Assembly: GCA_963855995.1 (NCBI GenBank)
Contig: OY979725.1
Span: 12,628,383 to 12,692,382 of the forward strand
From: Muricea muricata
Taxonomy: Eukaryota > Cnidaria > Anthozoa > Malacalcyonacea > Plexauridae
DNA length: 64,000 bases
Reading direction: 5' to 3'
This document shows positions 1 to 11,200 of this stretch, piece after piece. The notes under the pieces were generated by a model. It had not been told where the DNA came from and made no database searches. It saw only the letters and a list, made by a program, of their open reading frames with translations. A program made the translations under genes and the position numbers. Position 1 is the first letter of the stretch. Each line of letters opens with the position of its first letter.

Positions 1-404
1 TTACCTCTCGGCCACGGAGGGAAAGATATTTGCCAAAGAAAGCTTTAACGAGTCTTCCCTTGTTCATCAGCATCCAAATAAAAAAAATTGCAAAATTGTC
101 CCTTACAGGCGTTTCTTTTGGCAAGTTACCTAAGTAAACTATAAGTAAAGTAGCAGAAGAAAGACCTGAGTAAGAAATAATGGCAAAAACACTTCGTTCG
201 CGCAATAAAAACTGATTTTCAGCTTCCTAAAAAGATCATTGAATGTTATACATACGGGTATTTGCTGGCGGACAAAGGTCGTCTGACGTCATTTGCTTCT
301 GCAACCCGAAGAAGAAGCTTCGATTTTTATGTCTCCTGACGAACATTTTGAAAGTCTCAATACAATCTTAATCTTGAGTATAAATGTCCATTGGTTGTAC
401 GGAA

Positions 405-545
405 ATGGCGAGGAAGGTACGAAAGAAACACAACGTGCAAATTGGAGCTGAAACGACGAAGAAATGGAAAAAAATTGCGAAGACAAATCTGCCGTTGTCG
501 GGAGAAATCAAAATCAAAATGGCGTCGTCTTCTTCTCCAGTCTAG
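405..545 (+). CDS. Short basic ORF, unrecognised
   Basis: A 46-codon frame starts at an ATG in 'gaaatggcgagg' and encodes a lysine/arginine-rich peptide beginning MARKVRKKHN, ending at TAG 543-545. In copies 2 and 3 an extra A in an A-run after the codons for TKKWKK shifts the frame, so the C-terminal half differs there (ATG at 57215 in copy 3). Either copy 1 has lost a base or the frame is not under selection. It could be a first exon or chance; no family is recognised. Confidence 0.2.
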   Translation: MARKVRKKHNVQIGAETTKKWKKIAKTNLPLSGEIKIKMASSSSPV

Positions 546-1664
546 AAATGCAACGAAAATCGCTATTGTGTAGTTGGGCATTAAAAGTATTGGATTTTTA
601 TTCGACATGTAAGCATTCTCTAACTATTCTGTGCACGTTTTAGTCATTAAATGTTATCTTGTTTGAAAAACCATTCGGTCTGCTTACCAGGGTGAAATCT
701 ATTTTAAAATCTAAGTTAAATATAGTTCAGATAAAGGATAAATCAACATGATCTAATAAATCTATACTCTCTTTTTGTCATGCCAGCAAGACCGTAAAAA
801 GTATTCGCCACGATTTAAATTTCTTTCTATTTTACGGTTTCTATTTTTCTAATCTTAAATATTGACCTTCACGTTATAGATATTCCAGAGATTTTGCAAG
901 ACAAGCACGTGACAACTGTGATGAGAGAAGCCACAGCCAAAAAGAACTTTCAAGAGGATTTAGTGGTAAAAACCCAAATATTACAATATACTTACTATCA
1001 TTGCAAATTCTCTATTATACCCCCCCCCCCGGATTAATAGAGAGTTTATAATGATGATTATCATCATGTATCAAGTGCTGTACCAATAGTTTCTTCATTA
1101 TTCTTTACAAATTTTAACTTACTTTTATTCTTCCTTTCTTTTTCTTCAAAACCTCTTCTGTTCTGATACACTGCACTCTACACAAGAAACATGCAAATTC
1201 AGATTTTCAGTTCAAATTCAAAGATGATTCCAAGCTAAAGGCAAGCGAGAACCATGATTCAACAAGTGTTTACATGACCAATGAGCTGCCTTTCATTTGA
1301 ATAGCAAGTCTGAATTTCCTGAACCGTTTAATTTCCCCTTTCTTTACTCCAATCTACTTTTCCTCCTGTTCACCCTCTTCTTTCCCGGGTACTCCTTCCA
1401 GGATAGCACCCCCTTCCACTGGTTTCTTTATCCTGCTTCTCCCCTTCTTTACCCCAATCCCCTTTATTTACTCCAATTTAATTTTCTTCCTCCTGTTTAC
1501 TCTACTTCTTCGCCTAGTACCCGTCAGGGTAGTACCCCTTCCTTGACACTACTTCAATCTTTATGCTGCCCCCCCCCCCACTACTCTCATAATTGTAAGT
1601 TATTCATATGACGCAGTTACTGGAGAATTATTCATTCAGCTTGACAATTACATTATATGATAAC

Positions 1665-1991
1665 TACAGTGAAACACATTTTCATTAATTCATTATGAGT
1701 TCCGCCTCATCGTCAGTAGTTTAGTTAAGTACCCGTGTTCCGGTGATTACTGATATTTTACAATTTTAACCATCCAGTCAACATTCGCAAACCGGAGTAC
1801 CCGGAATAAACCCACGACTGACTAACTCCTCACATGGGTGTCACGAGTCTGAAGTAAGGATTGAACCCACGAACTCACATGTGACAGGCGTTTGCTCTGA
1901 CGATTGCGCCACTTGGCTATTACTGTGCAGGATCAAACAATCCTACACGAGAAATTTAAATGCCGTGGCGTTGACTTGTGTTTCACTGTAA
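1665..1991 (-). mobile_element. tRNA-derived SINE-like element bracketed by inverted repeats
   Basis: On the minus strand a tRNA-like head is visible, with an A-box-like 'tggcgcaatcg' and a B-box-like 'gggttcaatcc'. It is followed by a body containing 'cgtgggtttattccgggtactccggttt', the central motif of widespread invertebrate SINEs (I think the MetaSINE type; the name is from memory). Unusually, the unit is closed by a ~13-bp inverted repeat, 'acagtgaaacaca' at one end and 'tgtgtttcactgt' at the other. Copies are at 51660-51985 (+) and 58479-58804 (-). It may be a SINE captured in a MITE or a SINE family with a paired end. Confidence 0.7.
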
Positions 1992-2442
1992 TCATTTTGT
2001 AAGACAATTACTAAATAGTTTCCTGAGCAGGATAGCGTCATCCATGTACTTGGCATGTTGCCTTAGGTTCAACTTCAACATGAGTTTTCCCAAATATCCC
2101 GAAATGCCGCGCGCATGTATGACACTATCTTGAAGAGGAAACCATTTGGTATTTTATTACTCTCTTATTTTTTATCAGTCTTTTACGCAATCAATAAATA
2201 TAATCCAGATTGGAGAAATTGTGGGCATTCTTGGGCGCCCGTTCTAGTTTCCTAACGTGGGCAATACTTTTTTTAATTTGTTTATTCACAAAATCCATCT
2301 AGATTTACTTCCAAAAAATTTAGAAAAATATATAAATATATTTGTCCGCGAAAGTTAGGGAACTGGAAATGACACCAGAAATGTCTTTAAACTCCGCCAT
2401 TCTGTGTTGCGCTTTTCTTGGAGTTGCATACATACAGTTTAA

Positions 2443-2730
2443 GCTTATACACGTACACGTTCTACACTTGCTGTACTTCTTGCTATCGGAATATCATCAT
2501 GCCGGGAATTTGTCCATGAGTTTCTTCGTCGACTAACCTCTGTGACCTGTCACGCCTATTATAATTACTTAGTCCTCTCTAATGCTTGTGAACGTAGTTT
2601 TCTTTGCTTATCTTGTAAACAGTTTTCTGAACATCGTAATTTTTTTTTCAAAGAATGCCAAGTAAAAAGTGAATACAACAACCATCAACTAATGACGCAA
2701 CAAGATGGGAAAGAATTCATATCGACATAA
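2443..2730 (+). CDS. Conserved open frame, unrecognised
   Basis: A 95-codon frame runs from just after a TAA to a TAA at 2728-2730, with no obvious ATG at its start. It has a short hydrophobic stretch followed by a Cys-containing part (CERSFLCLSCKQF, then KECQVKSE). The last ~62 residues are identical in all three module copies (minus strand 50921-51109; plus strand 59355-59543), but copies 2/3 have a 2-bp deletion upstream that changes the beginning. It may be an exon or simply a conserved non-coding stretch. Function is unknown. Confidence 0.25.
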   Translation, partial: AYTRTRSTLAVLLAIGISSCREFVHEFLRRLTSVTCHAYYNYLVLSNACERSFLCLSCKQFSEHRNFFFKECQVKSEYNNHQLMTQQDGKEFIST

Positions 2731-2926
2731 GAAGTAAATCACAAGCCGTCTCCATCAGATGTTAAGATGCAAATACTATCACAATGTACGGTTTGTTAAA
2801 GTCAATTCAATTAAAGCTTAGTGTCCTATATTCTAAAATATTTTGTAACATTAATTTTCTCCTTATTTTATGTTGGTTGACTGGACACGAGTGAGCTAGT
2901 TACCTACTGGACCGCCTTGATGCTCC

Positions 2927-3016
2927 ATGAAGAGAGTGCGCCAACCAGATGAAACCATAAACAGCATGATGAAACGAGAACAACCGAAGCCAAGAAGATC
3001 CAAAGATAGAGTGAAA
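2927..3016 (+). CDS. Candidate first coding exon, unrecognised gene
   Basis: An ATG in 'gctccatgaag' opens a 30-codon frame (MKRVRQPDETINSMM... ending SKDRVK) that runs straight into a consensus splice donor, gtaagt, in phase 0. The 90 bases are identical in copy 3 (59741-59830) and copy 2 (minus strand 50634-50723), while the 17 bases just upstream differ at several sites between copies. The peptide is hydrophilic and basic at its end. I could not find a next exon that joins in frame: the open stretch near 4932 needs a different phase. Function is unknown. Confidence 0.4.
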
Positions 3017-3665
3017 GTAAGTTTTTTTATTTTATCTTGTCGTTTCCATTTTTTTAGCAGTTCAGCTTTTGTTTCAATAAAAATTAACATCTCGCACTAA
3101 CGTTGCTAGTGTCGGTAGTACTGTAAAAAGCACACAGGATCTTTCACTACCTGAAACAATAAAAAAAAACAAAATTCGACTTTCGAGCGAATTAAAGCCT
3201 TTCGTTGGGGAGTTGGTCGTAAAGATAGAAATTTAATGCGCTGTCTGCCATCTTAGATTCATATTTGATCTCGTTGACACGTAAAATCTTGATTCCCAAA
3301 CAGCTTGAAGTAAGCTAGTTTTGATATAAGTTACATTTCACGTGCACAGTAATTCTCAAAGAGATATCGGCAATAAATTTGAGAGAGCTTTTGAGAGAGA
3401 TTAGTGCGAGATATTAATTTTTATTGTTCGAAAGAGCTTTAAGAATTTACACATTCCTTACGTGTTGTTTAATTCTCGAGATATTTTAATCTAAATTCAT
3501 AAATTAGGGTAGCTGCAAGTTGTGTGCGTGTGAGAAATAAAGACTCCTTCACGGCTATGATTTTCTTTTGTGTTTTGCTCACGATTTATTAATGATTCTC
3601 GAGATTTTAATAAAAAAATTTCATATTAACAGCTTACACAATAATTTGGCCGGCCTAATTAATAC

Positions 3666-4041
3666 TATTTTATTATATACTGAGTGTCAAAGTTCATTTA
3701 TTCCTGTTTCTTATTGGTTAAGAACGTATCACGTGATAGTGGAGAAATTCTATTGTCTCCCTGACAACGTAGCTAAGCGGTGGACATTACTTTTATTCAC
3801 CGGTAGACAACAAATCCACAAAGCCTCACGTAGCCATGTCAGGTAAAAGGTAATCCTTTTTACACATGTTTGATTGATTTGTGGTACTTTTCTTCTCTTT
3901 TGGCACTCAGTATATAATAAAATACTTATTGACTGAGACCTCGGGAAAGCAGTATGTTTTGTGGACCCTCGACTGTCGATGTTTCATCGACAGTCTCTGG
4001 TCCACAAAACATACTGTTTCCCTCGGTCTCAGTCAATAAGT
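3666..4041. repeat. Adjoining foldback elements
   Basis: Two structures adjoin. From 3666 to 3923 the ends are inverted copies of 'attttattatatactgagtg'. From 3924 to 4041 there is a near-perfect palindrome starting 'acttattgactgagacc'. In copies 2 (49588-49727) and 3 (60737-60876) the same palindrome is longer, with a loop rich in 'ccctcggcttcgcctcggg'; copy 1 has lost this loop. The ORF calls inside are mirror-image artefacts. Confidence 0.8.
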
Positions 4042-4136
4042 GTTAATTATTATACATTGCAGTTGTTTTATGCGTTGTGATTGGTCAGTTGTATGCAGAT
4101 AAATGCGACTATCACACAATCTGCAGATAACTCAGT

Positions 4137-4359
4137 CATAGAATAAGAATACATAGAAGGGCCACTCAGCAGTGCAACATGTCACCTTATGTTTATGCAG
4201 TTTACTGGCTGCCACCAGCCAGTTCAGCATTCCTATTGGCCAGAAAATGCAATTGACTGGCTGAGAAAATGCTAATAACGTGCGTAATGCGACATGCGCG
4301 GCTTCAAAAACTTCAAAGGCTCCGACGCGAGTGGCCCTTCTATGTATTCTTATTCTATG
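4137..4359. mobile_element. MITE inserted only in copy 1
   Basis: The ends are ~31-bp inverted repeats, 'catagaataagaatacatag' plus 'aagggccactc' and its complement. The 6-bp sequence ctcagt flanks both sides (4131-4136, 4361-4366). Copies 2 and 3 show the uninterrupted target, 'gataactcagttatctg', with a single ctcagt. This is a clean filled versus empty site pair. No coding capacity; the superfamily is not identifiable from the ends alone. Confidence 0.85.
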
Positions 4360-4579
4360 GCTCAGTTATCTGCTAGCAGATAACTGAGTTATCTGCATGT
4401 TGAGCCTACGGTGCAGATTATTACAGTATGCGGTATTCGTTGGCATCAATGGTTGGCATAGCAACAACATTTTTTCGATATTTTCTGTTTCATGTTATGG
4501 CATCTTGCTTTTTAAGCTCTTCCGAAGGCGAAATTCGTCAATTGCTCGAGGAAAAAGACTCACAATGTATAATAAAGCA

Positions 4580-4715
4580 ATTATCGGATTCGGTTTTTGT
4601 GATATGCAAAATTATCAATGTCTTGGTAAGAGTTATCTGACTCGCCTTCGGCTCGGCTGATAACTCTTACCTCGACATTGATAATTTCGCATATCACAAA
4701 AACCTCATCCAATAA
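4580..4715. repeat. Imperfect palindrome with a 'cgccttcggctcgg' loop
   Basis: Arms of about 60 bp pair 'attatcggattcggtttttg' with its near complement ending at 4715. The GC-rich loop is itself a small hairpin. The structure is shared by copies 2 (49141-49281) and 3 (61183-61323). The loop style matches the longer palindrome at 60737, suggesting one foldback family. Confidence 0.75.
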
Positions 4716-4737
4716 GTGCTTAATATGTTATAGTTTA

Positions 4738-4858
4738 CTTATTAAGCTTTGTGGAAACACCACGTAAATTTATTATTGCAATAATAAATTTACGTGGTGT
4801 TTCCACAAAGCTTAATAAGTATATTGTATTCACCATGAAAACGTACAAGAAACTTATC
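4738..4858. mobile_element. Palindromic insertion with 13-bp target duplication, only in copy 1
   Basis: A perfect palindrome ('tttgtggaaacaccacgtaa...' and its complement) is followed by a one-sided tail containing 'tattcaccatgaaaacgtac'. The 13 bases atgttatagttta occur on both sides (4725-4737 and 4859-4871). Copies 2 and 3 have a single copy of that sequence and no insert. Long target duplications plus a 3' tail on one side suggest a reverse-transcribed element. The ends match the elements at 16184 and 27645. Confidence 0.85.
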
Positions 4859-5761
4859 ATGTTATAGTTTATAAATTATTCGTAACTATCATCTCATGAC
4901 TTAATTCTTTCTACTATTGCAAAGGGTGATGGGATGTGAAAAAAACGCACAAGAAGAGAAAAGAATGAACGATCCTGGACGGCAAGACCCACAAAACAAC
5001 AATCCACAAGAATAAGAAGACACGACATTGTAATAGAAAGTAGTGGTAATGTGCAAGTTAGTAGAAAACAAGATACTTATTATTGAGGGATCAAAGAGGA
5101 TTTAATAGATATTTCTCGTTAATGAAAAAGAAAAGACAGCAAATTAAGTGAAAAAAATTGGATTGAAATAACATTGATATCAAATACATTCATCAAAATA
5201 ATTAAATAGAATATCTAGGAGTTTGGCAGTCAATTTTCGAGTCAAAAAACAGGTAAAAATATGGTAAATGTCGACAATATTTTTTAAAGAAACAATACCT
5301 TAACGCCTGGAAATTTCGTCTCTAACATTTGGATTTGGATATTTCTAAAAACAAAACAAAATAACATGTAGGATTGAACGTTTTACAAAAATAAGTTTCG
5401 TAATAATGCCACTAAATTATAGTTGATGCATTTTGTCACTATTCTTGGTTTGCACATGACGTCATTTCGTGTGATTGGGCGCCATCTTGGTTGACTCTGC
5501 AGATTACTTCAGCTGTTTACAGCGAAGTACTTGTGTCAATTTACTATTTCATCGTTAGTTTTAGCGTATTATGAATGATACTTTAAAGATGTATGGCTCG
5601 ATAGGATCAGATATAATGAATAGATACTTTGTGGTTGCCATGTGTTTCAAACGTCAACAAAGATGGCGTCGATTGCAAACGATCAATTCCGTCGTTCTAC
5701 CTTTAAAGAATGTGTTCTCTGGTTAAAAAGCGAGAAAATGTGACTTGTATTCCAATTCACC

Positions 5762-5991
5762 GTAGCAAAACAGATGGTGGCATGTCGATTTTACCAGAAT
5801 TTAATGCGGGTATCAATCAAGAATACCAGTAAAATGATATTTAAGATAAGCTAATGGACGGAATTTTAACACAAGTGACAAAATAACCTATCTGTCTGTT
5901 CCTCAAACGAGGTTAATTTACCTTAAGTTTTTAAACGATTTCAGACCGCAAGGCATTCTGGTAAAATCAACATCCGCCATCTTTTTGCTAC
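5762..5991. mobile_element. MITE, 'gtagcaaaa.agatgg' family
   Basis: Inverted ends 'gtagcaaaacagatggtggc' and 'ccgccatctttttgctac' enclose ~230 bp with no frame. The flanking 'tgtcgattttaccagaat' / 'attctggtaaaatcaaca' is also inverted. Copies lie at 48000-48229 and 62235-62464, and a second family member is at 11429-11663 and 42339-42573. Confidence 0.8.
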
Positions 5992-6472
5992 ATTAAATTC
6001 CCAAGGGAATATATCATTTCTTTGTTTCTTAGCTAATTTGGTTCATACATCCATGCAAATCAGTAGGATCATTATATTTTTTTGTGCATTTTAAATTCCC
6101 ATGGGAATACAGCATGCTTTGTTTCAATGGTGATGCGTCTGTTTATGGTAATTACTGCATAATGCGAATCCTCTTTGATTATTAATATGATAAGTATCTT
6201 GGTGCTTTCAGATTTGTTTTGGTAAGCAGGAACAATGAAGTCATTGTTTGTGTACACTAAAGCAAATTACGAAGGTGGTTTGAGAGCAGCTGCGAGGTAC
6301 CATGCATAAGTGTGAGAATTACGGCATTAAAAATTGCATGTCATCTACACTTAAGGATATAAGTTGCCAAAAAAAAAACAACTTTAGTGAATCTGTTGAG
6401 TTTCAATTGCTTTTTATTTTTGCCTAATTCTCATGCTTATTTGACCCAGCCTTGGACTTTGGTAAGTATCAG

Positions 6473-6712
6473 GGGCCGGTTGTATCAAAGGCGTTTAGCT
6501 TAAACGGTGGATAAGTCAAAAATATGAAACAAGTTTCCATGTTGTATAAACAAACCAGCTGAAGTTATTTGACCTGAGAAGAACAATTATATATAAAACT
6601 AAATATTTATTCTATTTAAACTCATAATTTCGGTTCCGTACTAGGTGTAAAACTGATTTTTAAATTTCACTTATCCACCGTTTAACCTAAACGCCTTTGA
6701 TACAACCGGCCC
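6473..6712. mobile_element. PIF/Harbinger-type MITE
   Basis: A 240-bp non-coding element has long inverted ends beginning GGGCCGGTTGTATCAAAGGC and is flanked by the 3-bp duplication CAG (6470-6472, 6713-6715). The first ~15 bases match the ends of the Harbinger elements at 17177 and 38385. Copy 2 is at 47289-47528. Copy 3 starts at 62936 and is cut at 63082 by another insertion. Confidence 0.88.
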
Positions 6713-6715
6713 CAG

Positions 6716-7549
6716 GTTTATATTTACTCCGGACCAGTTAACACAACGAAAAGCCCATGCCCATTCAGCTAAGGTTTTACGTTTGAAAATTCAATCAAAA
6801 ACTCAGTCTAAGTGGGTTTAAGTAGCTAGAGATAACGTAATTTATCTTTTTATTTTGCTTTTTTGTTTATAACGTAATTTATTAGCTAAATGTATGGACT
6901 GCGAGGGTGTGCGCCGTGTGTAAGTGGCATGGGGTTAGGCTTATTAAAGGAATTAAAATTTTTGAAAGTATGCTTAAAAACCAAAATCTATCGTCACTTC
7001 TAACAAAGCAGCTAAGAGTAGGTTTCAACATCAACTAAATTGATCTATACTATTAACTAAGAAAAATGCAAATTAAGTTTGGTATACTTTGCAAGCAAAT
7101 TTTAAATAGAATTCTCACCTGTTTTTATGTACGAGCTTTTTCTGTTTACGTTTGATCTAAAATATCCAAATAAATTGCATTTAAAATGCATACTTTACCG
7201 AAATTTTAAATCTTTTAATTTTCGAAATTGGGTGGCAGTCGGGGTGGTGGTGGTGCATGCGGGTTTATCAGCTGTGAGTGACTGTGCGATGGTGAGGAAA
7301 GTGAAGGTAACGAATGGAATGCAGGAGCTTAGAACTGAGGAAGACAGCTTAGAACTGAGGCAGGTAGGCAGTTGGTAGGATCAGCGGGGGGCACTTGACA
7401 TTTTGGCTTTGGGAATCAAATTTGCATGCTAAGTACTTAAGTCACTAACGTTTGTTGTTTTAATTTGTTAGGTACGCGCGGCTGCTCTCTAGGGAAGATC
7501 AACTTAGCAATTGTATTAGCACTTGCAAGGTTGGTCTTCTCTTTGCCGG
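6716..7549. other. No recognisable gene
   Basis: AT-rich module sequence shared with copy 2. A frame at 7127-7378 covers a short duplicated 'cttagaactgaggaag' segment and has no recognised homology. I see no RNA gene or clear exon. Confidence 0.5.
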
Positions 7550-7667
7550 CTACCCCGGCCAGCTCTCCGAGTGCTACTTCCACCGTGAATAAGTAGAAGT
7601 ACTTGTACTACATGTATAAGTACTTCTACTTAGGTGGAAGTGGCACTTGGGGAGCTGGCCGGGGTAG
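7550..7667. repeat. Palindrome, ~55-bp arms
   Basis: The sequence 'ctaccccggccagctctccg' folds onto 'ggagctggccggggtag', with an inner inverted 'aagtagaagtactt'. The matching copy is at 46336-46453. The frame read through it at 7634-7834 is a by-product. Confidence 0.85.
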
Positions 7668-7858
7668 GGGGATTTTTTTTATTCAATTTCTCAATTCCCA
7701 TGGGAATTGAATTTTTAATTAAAAAGGGGTCACAAGTAAATTATGTAAACAATTTATTGAAAAAATTTGTAAAGATTACATACAATTTGAATAACAATAA
7801 AAAGAGATTAACTACCACACATTGTACTTATTAAAATAACAACAGAAGAAAACAGAAC

Positions 7859-7922
7859 ATGGCAGAGAGAACAATAACACAAGTGAATGAACAAAGTCCT
7901 AAAAAACTTGGGTCTTTTCAAC
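7859..7922 (+). CDS. Candidate first coding exon, unrecognised
   Basis: An ATG following 'aacagaac' opens 21 codons (MAERTITQVNEQSPKKLGSF...) and ends at a consensus donor, C|gtaagt. The copy-2 equivalent (minus strand 46081-46144) has the same peptide but the donor reads gtacgt. A possible downstream exon at 8703-8743, after 'tttatttttcag', keeps the frame in copy 1, but its AG acceptor is lost in copy 2. The peptide is not recognised, and the exon may be inactive. Confidence 0.3.
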
Positions 7923-8151
7923 GTAAGTAAATGTTTATACTTCAAAATATATTATAACAATGAAACAACTTGAAGTGATAAATTTTGAGAGTTTTGCAAA
8001 GGTTTACCCAGCATATAACGAGCTGTTTCACAATTACAAAGAAAAACATGTGGCTCAAAACATGCAACTGATAGAGAGGACGAGAAGGCTTAACAAGTCT
8101 AAGTAGAAAGGTTTTCAAAAGTTAGTCACATTTTTATAACCATATGTAACT

Positions 8152-8240
8152 ACCCTGTCAACTCTCCCAGTGGGAAGAACCGGAGTACCCGGAGAAAACC
8201 CACGAGTTTTGGCGGAGCGTTGACCAACGCCTTTTCAAAT
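8152..8240 (-). mobile_element. SINE central-domain fragment
   Basis: The minus strand reads 'gttggtcaacgctccgccaa', then 'actcgtgggttttctccggg', then 'tactccggttcttcccac'. This is the core shared with the fuller SINE at 23112. No tRNA head is visible, so this is a truncated copy. Copy 2 carries it at about 45765-45855 (+). Confidence 0.7.
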
Positions 8241-11200
8241 ACAGCCAGCCTCACAGAAGAAAGGTATTTTTGTCAAAAGAAAAATATCATTTTTAATCAA
8301 TTGTGCTTTTATGAGTCAGAAAAAATACATGCACGAACTACCAACGAATTTTGATGGCTTTGAGACATGTAACATGGGCACATAATTCTTCCTAAAAATA
8401 CTTTTTTGCACTCGAAACAACCCTTCCAAACGTCGAAAAATAACGAAAAAACGATTTTTTTATATAAATTCCAAATTGACCAAGCTGTAATGTTCGGAGC
8501 CACATTTTTCTTATTGCGTTTCTAACCTGACAATGTGAAATGCACTAAACATTGCTAACTTTCTTTTTTTTTAACAAAAAATTCAAAAATACATAGAATA
8601 AAAACTAAGCATATTTAGAATATTGTGTGTAGCACGGCATTTTTCAGAAACAAATCTCTTACACTTTTCACTGCATAACACTGCATGCGATTTATTTTTC
8701 AGTAAAAAATACAAAGAAAGTCACAGACATCTCATTTCTTCTGGTGGGTAAGAACAGAAGCTTTCTGTGCAAATTGTGATAATTTGGTTGCGATAACTTT
8801 GAAAATCTTCTTTGATAATCATAACTTTTCGTGCAAACAACAGCCGAAAATCAATGCTTTGGCTTTGCCCAGCAACTACTGAAATTACTCAATAGTGAAA
8901 TTACTTTATATACAATTGATAGTTTCAGTGTTAAAGAGACCAAAATAAAAAGTAGAAATACATAACTTAGATTGATCTTGGATTGAAAAGTAAAAAATCT
9001 ATTTCAAGAATCAATTGAAATTTCGTCTTTTTGGAAGGTATCATTGTCAGGTTAAAAACATATCTCTTTGAAGTATAAATTTATCGTTACTTACTTGTTG
9101 AAAAGACCATATTCAAGAGCCATGTAACCTGTTTTCTTATGTTATTACTACCATACAAGTATTACAAAGTGGAATATTTGAAATGTAAACTTGAACTGAA
9201 GCAAAGGTAATGCACATACAAATTCAGAAATATTTCAATTGCCAAAATACAAATTCACCACAACCAAACAATATAAAAAGTTCCAGTAGGCAATATGTTG
9301 TGATTTTAATTAAGAAACTTATAAAGTAATAAATCATGAAGGAAACACAAAAGAAATCATTTTCTCATCTTGCACAATTGGTATTTTTAAAATCACTTTG
9401 CTATAGATCTGATGTATAAAATTGATGAGTTTCACAAGCCATTTACAACATTCGCATCTGTGTATGTCAGATATCTCGCCTTCAGCTTGGGTTTGTATAT
9501 CCGATACAACACGGTCACTTGTATTGTACATAGTACAAATCAAAATTGTTATCAAATCAAAGTCTCAAACTAAATTAAATTATTCTACTCCATATCATGC
9601 CAGACAGTTTTACTTTTTCTCAGGAAAGACCTTATGTTCAACAAGGTAAATCTGGCATGTTAATTAAGAGGTCTGTAAAATTTGAAATTGCGTAGTATGA
9701 AGTAAAAGCTTCACATGACTTAAAACCTTTTCAAGTCGATGTAATACGAAGAACTCTGGTAAAGTATTTACTGTATCCAGGCATCAATAGAAAACTTTTA
9801 ACATAAAAATTGTAGTTACTTATACTTATTATTGGCCAACATCTGTACTGCTTGTTTATCTAGTAAATCTGGCATACTGTCAAGTCTAATATAAGCCAGG
9901 CTAGTCCAAGCAAACTTTTTTACACTTAAATTCTTAAAATCCTTCACATCTTTTCTTTGCTAATAAAAGAGCCTACAGAATTTATTCCGCAAGTTGTGGT
10001 TTTCTTTTTCATGTGAGATATGTAATTAAAGAACAACTGCATCAGTTCATCTCAATTCCAAACAAGTTCCACTTTGTAAACAAAAGACAATATGCTAGCT
10101 TATTTTGTCCTTAATAAGTAGTTCATCTTAAAGTTTGAAAGTTAACATTCTAGTACAAAATCACAAAGTCTGTATCTAAGATAAATTACCAGTAGTATAA
10201 AATATTACGAAGTATTTTAGGGTCCAATATAACATTGAGAATTGTGATTTTCAAATGAACTTTCCAAACTTTCAAATGAACACTCAAAGCCAGCTTAAAC
10301 AAAAGATGATTGAGATAGTAAACCAGGAAAGAACATAGATGTTGTAATTTTTTATCAAAAATATGATATAGTGCATATAACAGAAACATTTCAATTAAAA
10401 AGTAGAAATATATTTCCTGTGGTTAGTTTTAATTGCTACATATATTGAAATTTTAGTATAATAATGGATGTTTTTGTTTCTGGCAAAGTTACCTCAATCT
10501 CCTTATGTTTAACCAACATTACAAAGTCAAATAATGACAAACACGAATGATTAAACACAAATTTATATTTTAATGGGTAAAAATAAATATGTCCAAATTA
10601 GTATAATCATGCATATAGGTCTAGTAGGGTACCAATTTTTAGAAACGGAATTGTGTTGTTTAGAGGCATAACATATAAAATTGCTAGATTTGATATTTCA
10701 GCTTTTTAAGAAAGCCTTTTGTATGTGTTTTCATGAACTCTTGGGCCATAATTCAATTGATTTGAACCAAATAAGATTCTAACTTTCTTTTAAAACACAG
10801 TTCATCATTATTTGACTTTTTCTAAGATTAAAATGCTTCTGGAGCACATGAGATTCCACGGTATGTGTACCCACAAAATAATCGTCAAATTAGGTGAGAA
10901 TGAAACCGTCATGTCCAAAATTATACTGTCCCAAATTGTCCCATATTCAATATTGTACATGCAATATTCCAATACCTTTAACAATTTCATTTTTCATAAT
11001 CTTCCAGTTGTTGAGAGGAGGTTAAGCATTTTGTTGATCTACAAACAAATTTCAAAGAATTCTATTGAAGATAGATAACTGAAATGGTAAACAAACTGCA
11101 AAAGATAACAATGCAAGTGGTTGTGTAAAAACTAAAGACCACGTAAAGTCGGCCATTCTGTACAGTGTTTGGATTTGACAGTTTGAATTTTAATTGCCTC

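Noticed and set aside
1297..1611. 104-codon Phe/Pro/Leu-rich frame, also in copies 2 and 3
   Set aside because: Pyrimidine-rich sequence with C-runs of unstable length; endings differ between copies and no domain is visible.
1852..1919. Genuine tRNA gene on the minus strand
   Set aside because: A- and B-box-like motifs are present, but no clean cloverleaf or acceptor stem; it continues into a SINE core.
4932..5022. Exon 2 for the candidate first exon at 2927
   Set aside because: The open frame after 'ctattgcaaag' needs another phase than the donor gives, and copy 1 has a 1-bp frameshift relative to copies 2/3.
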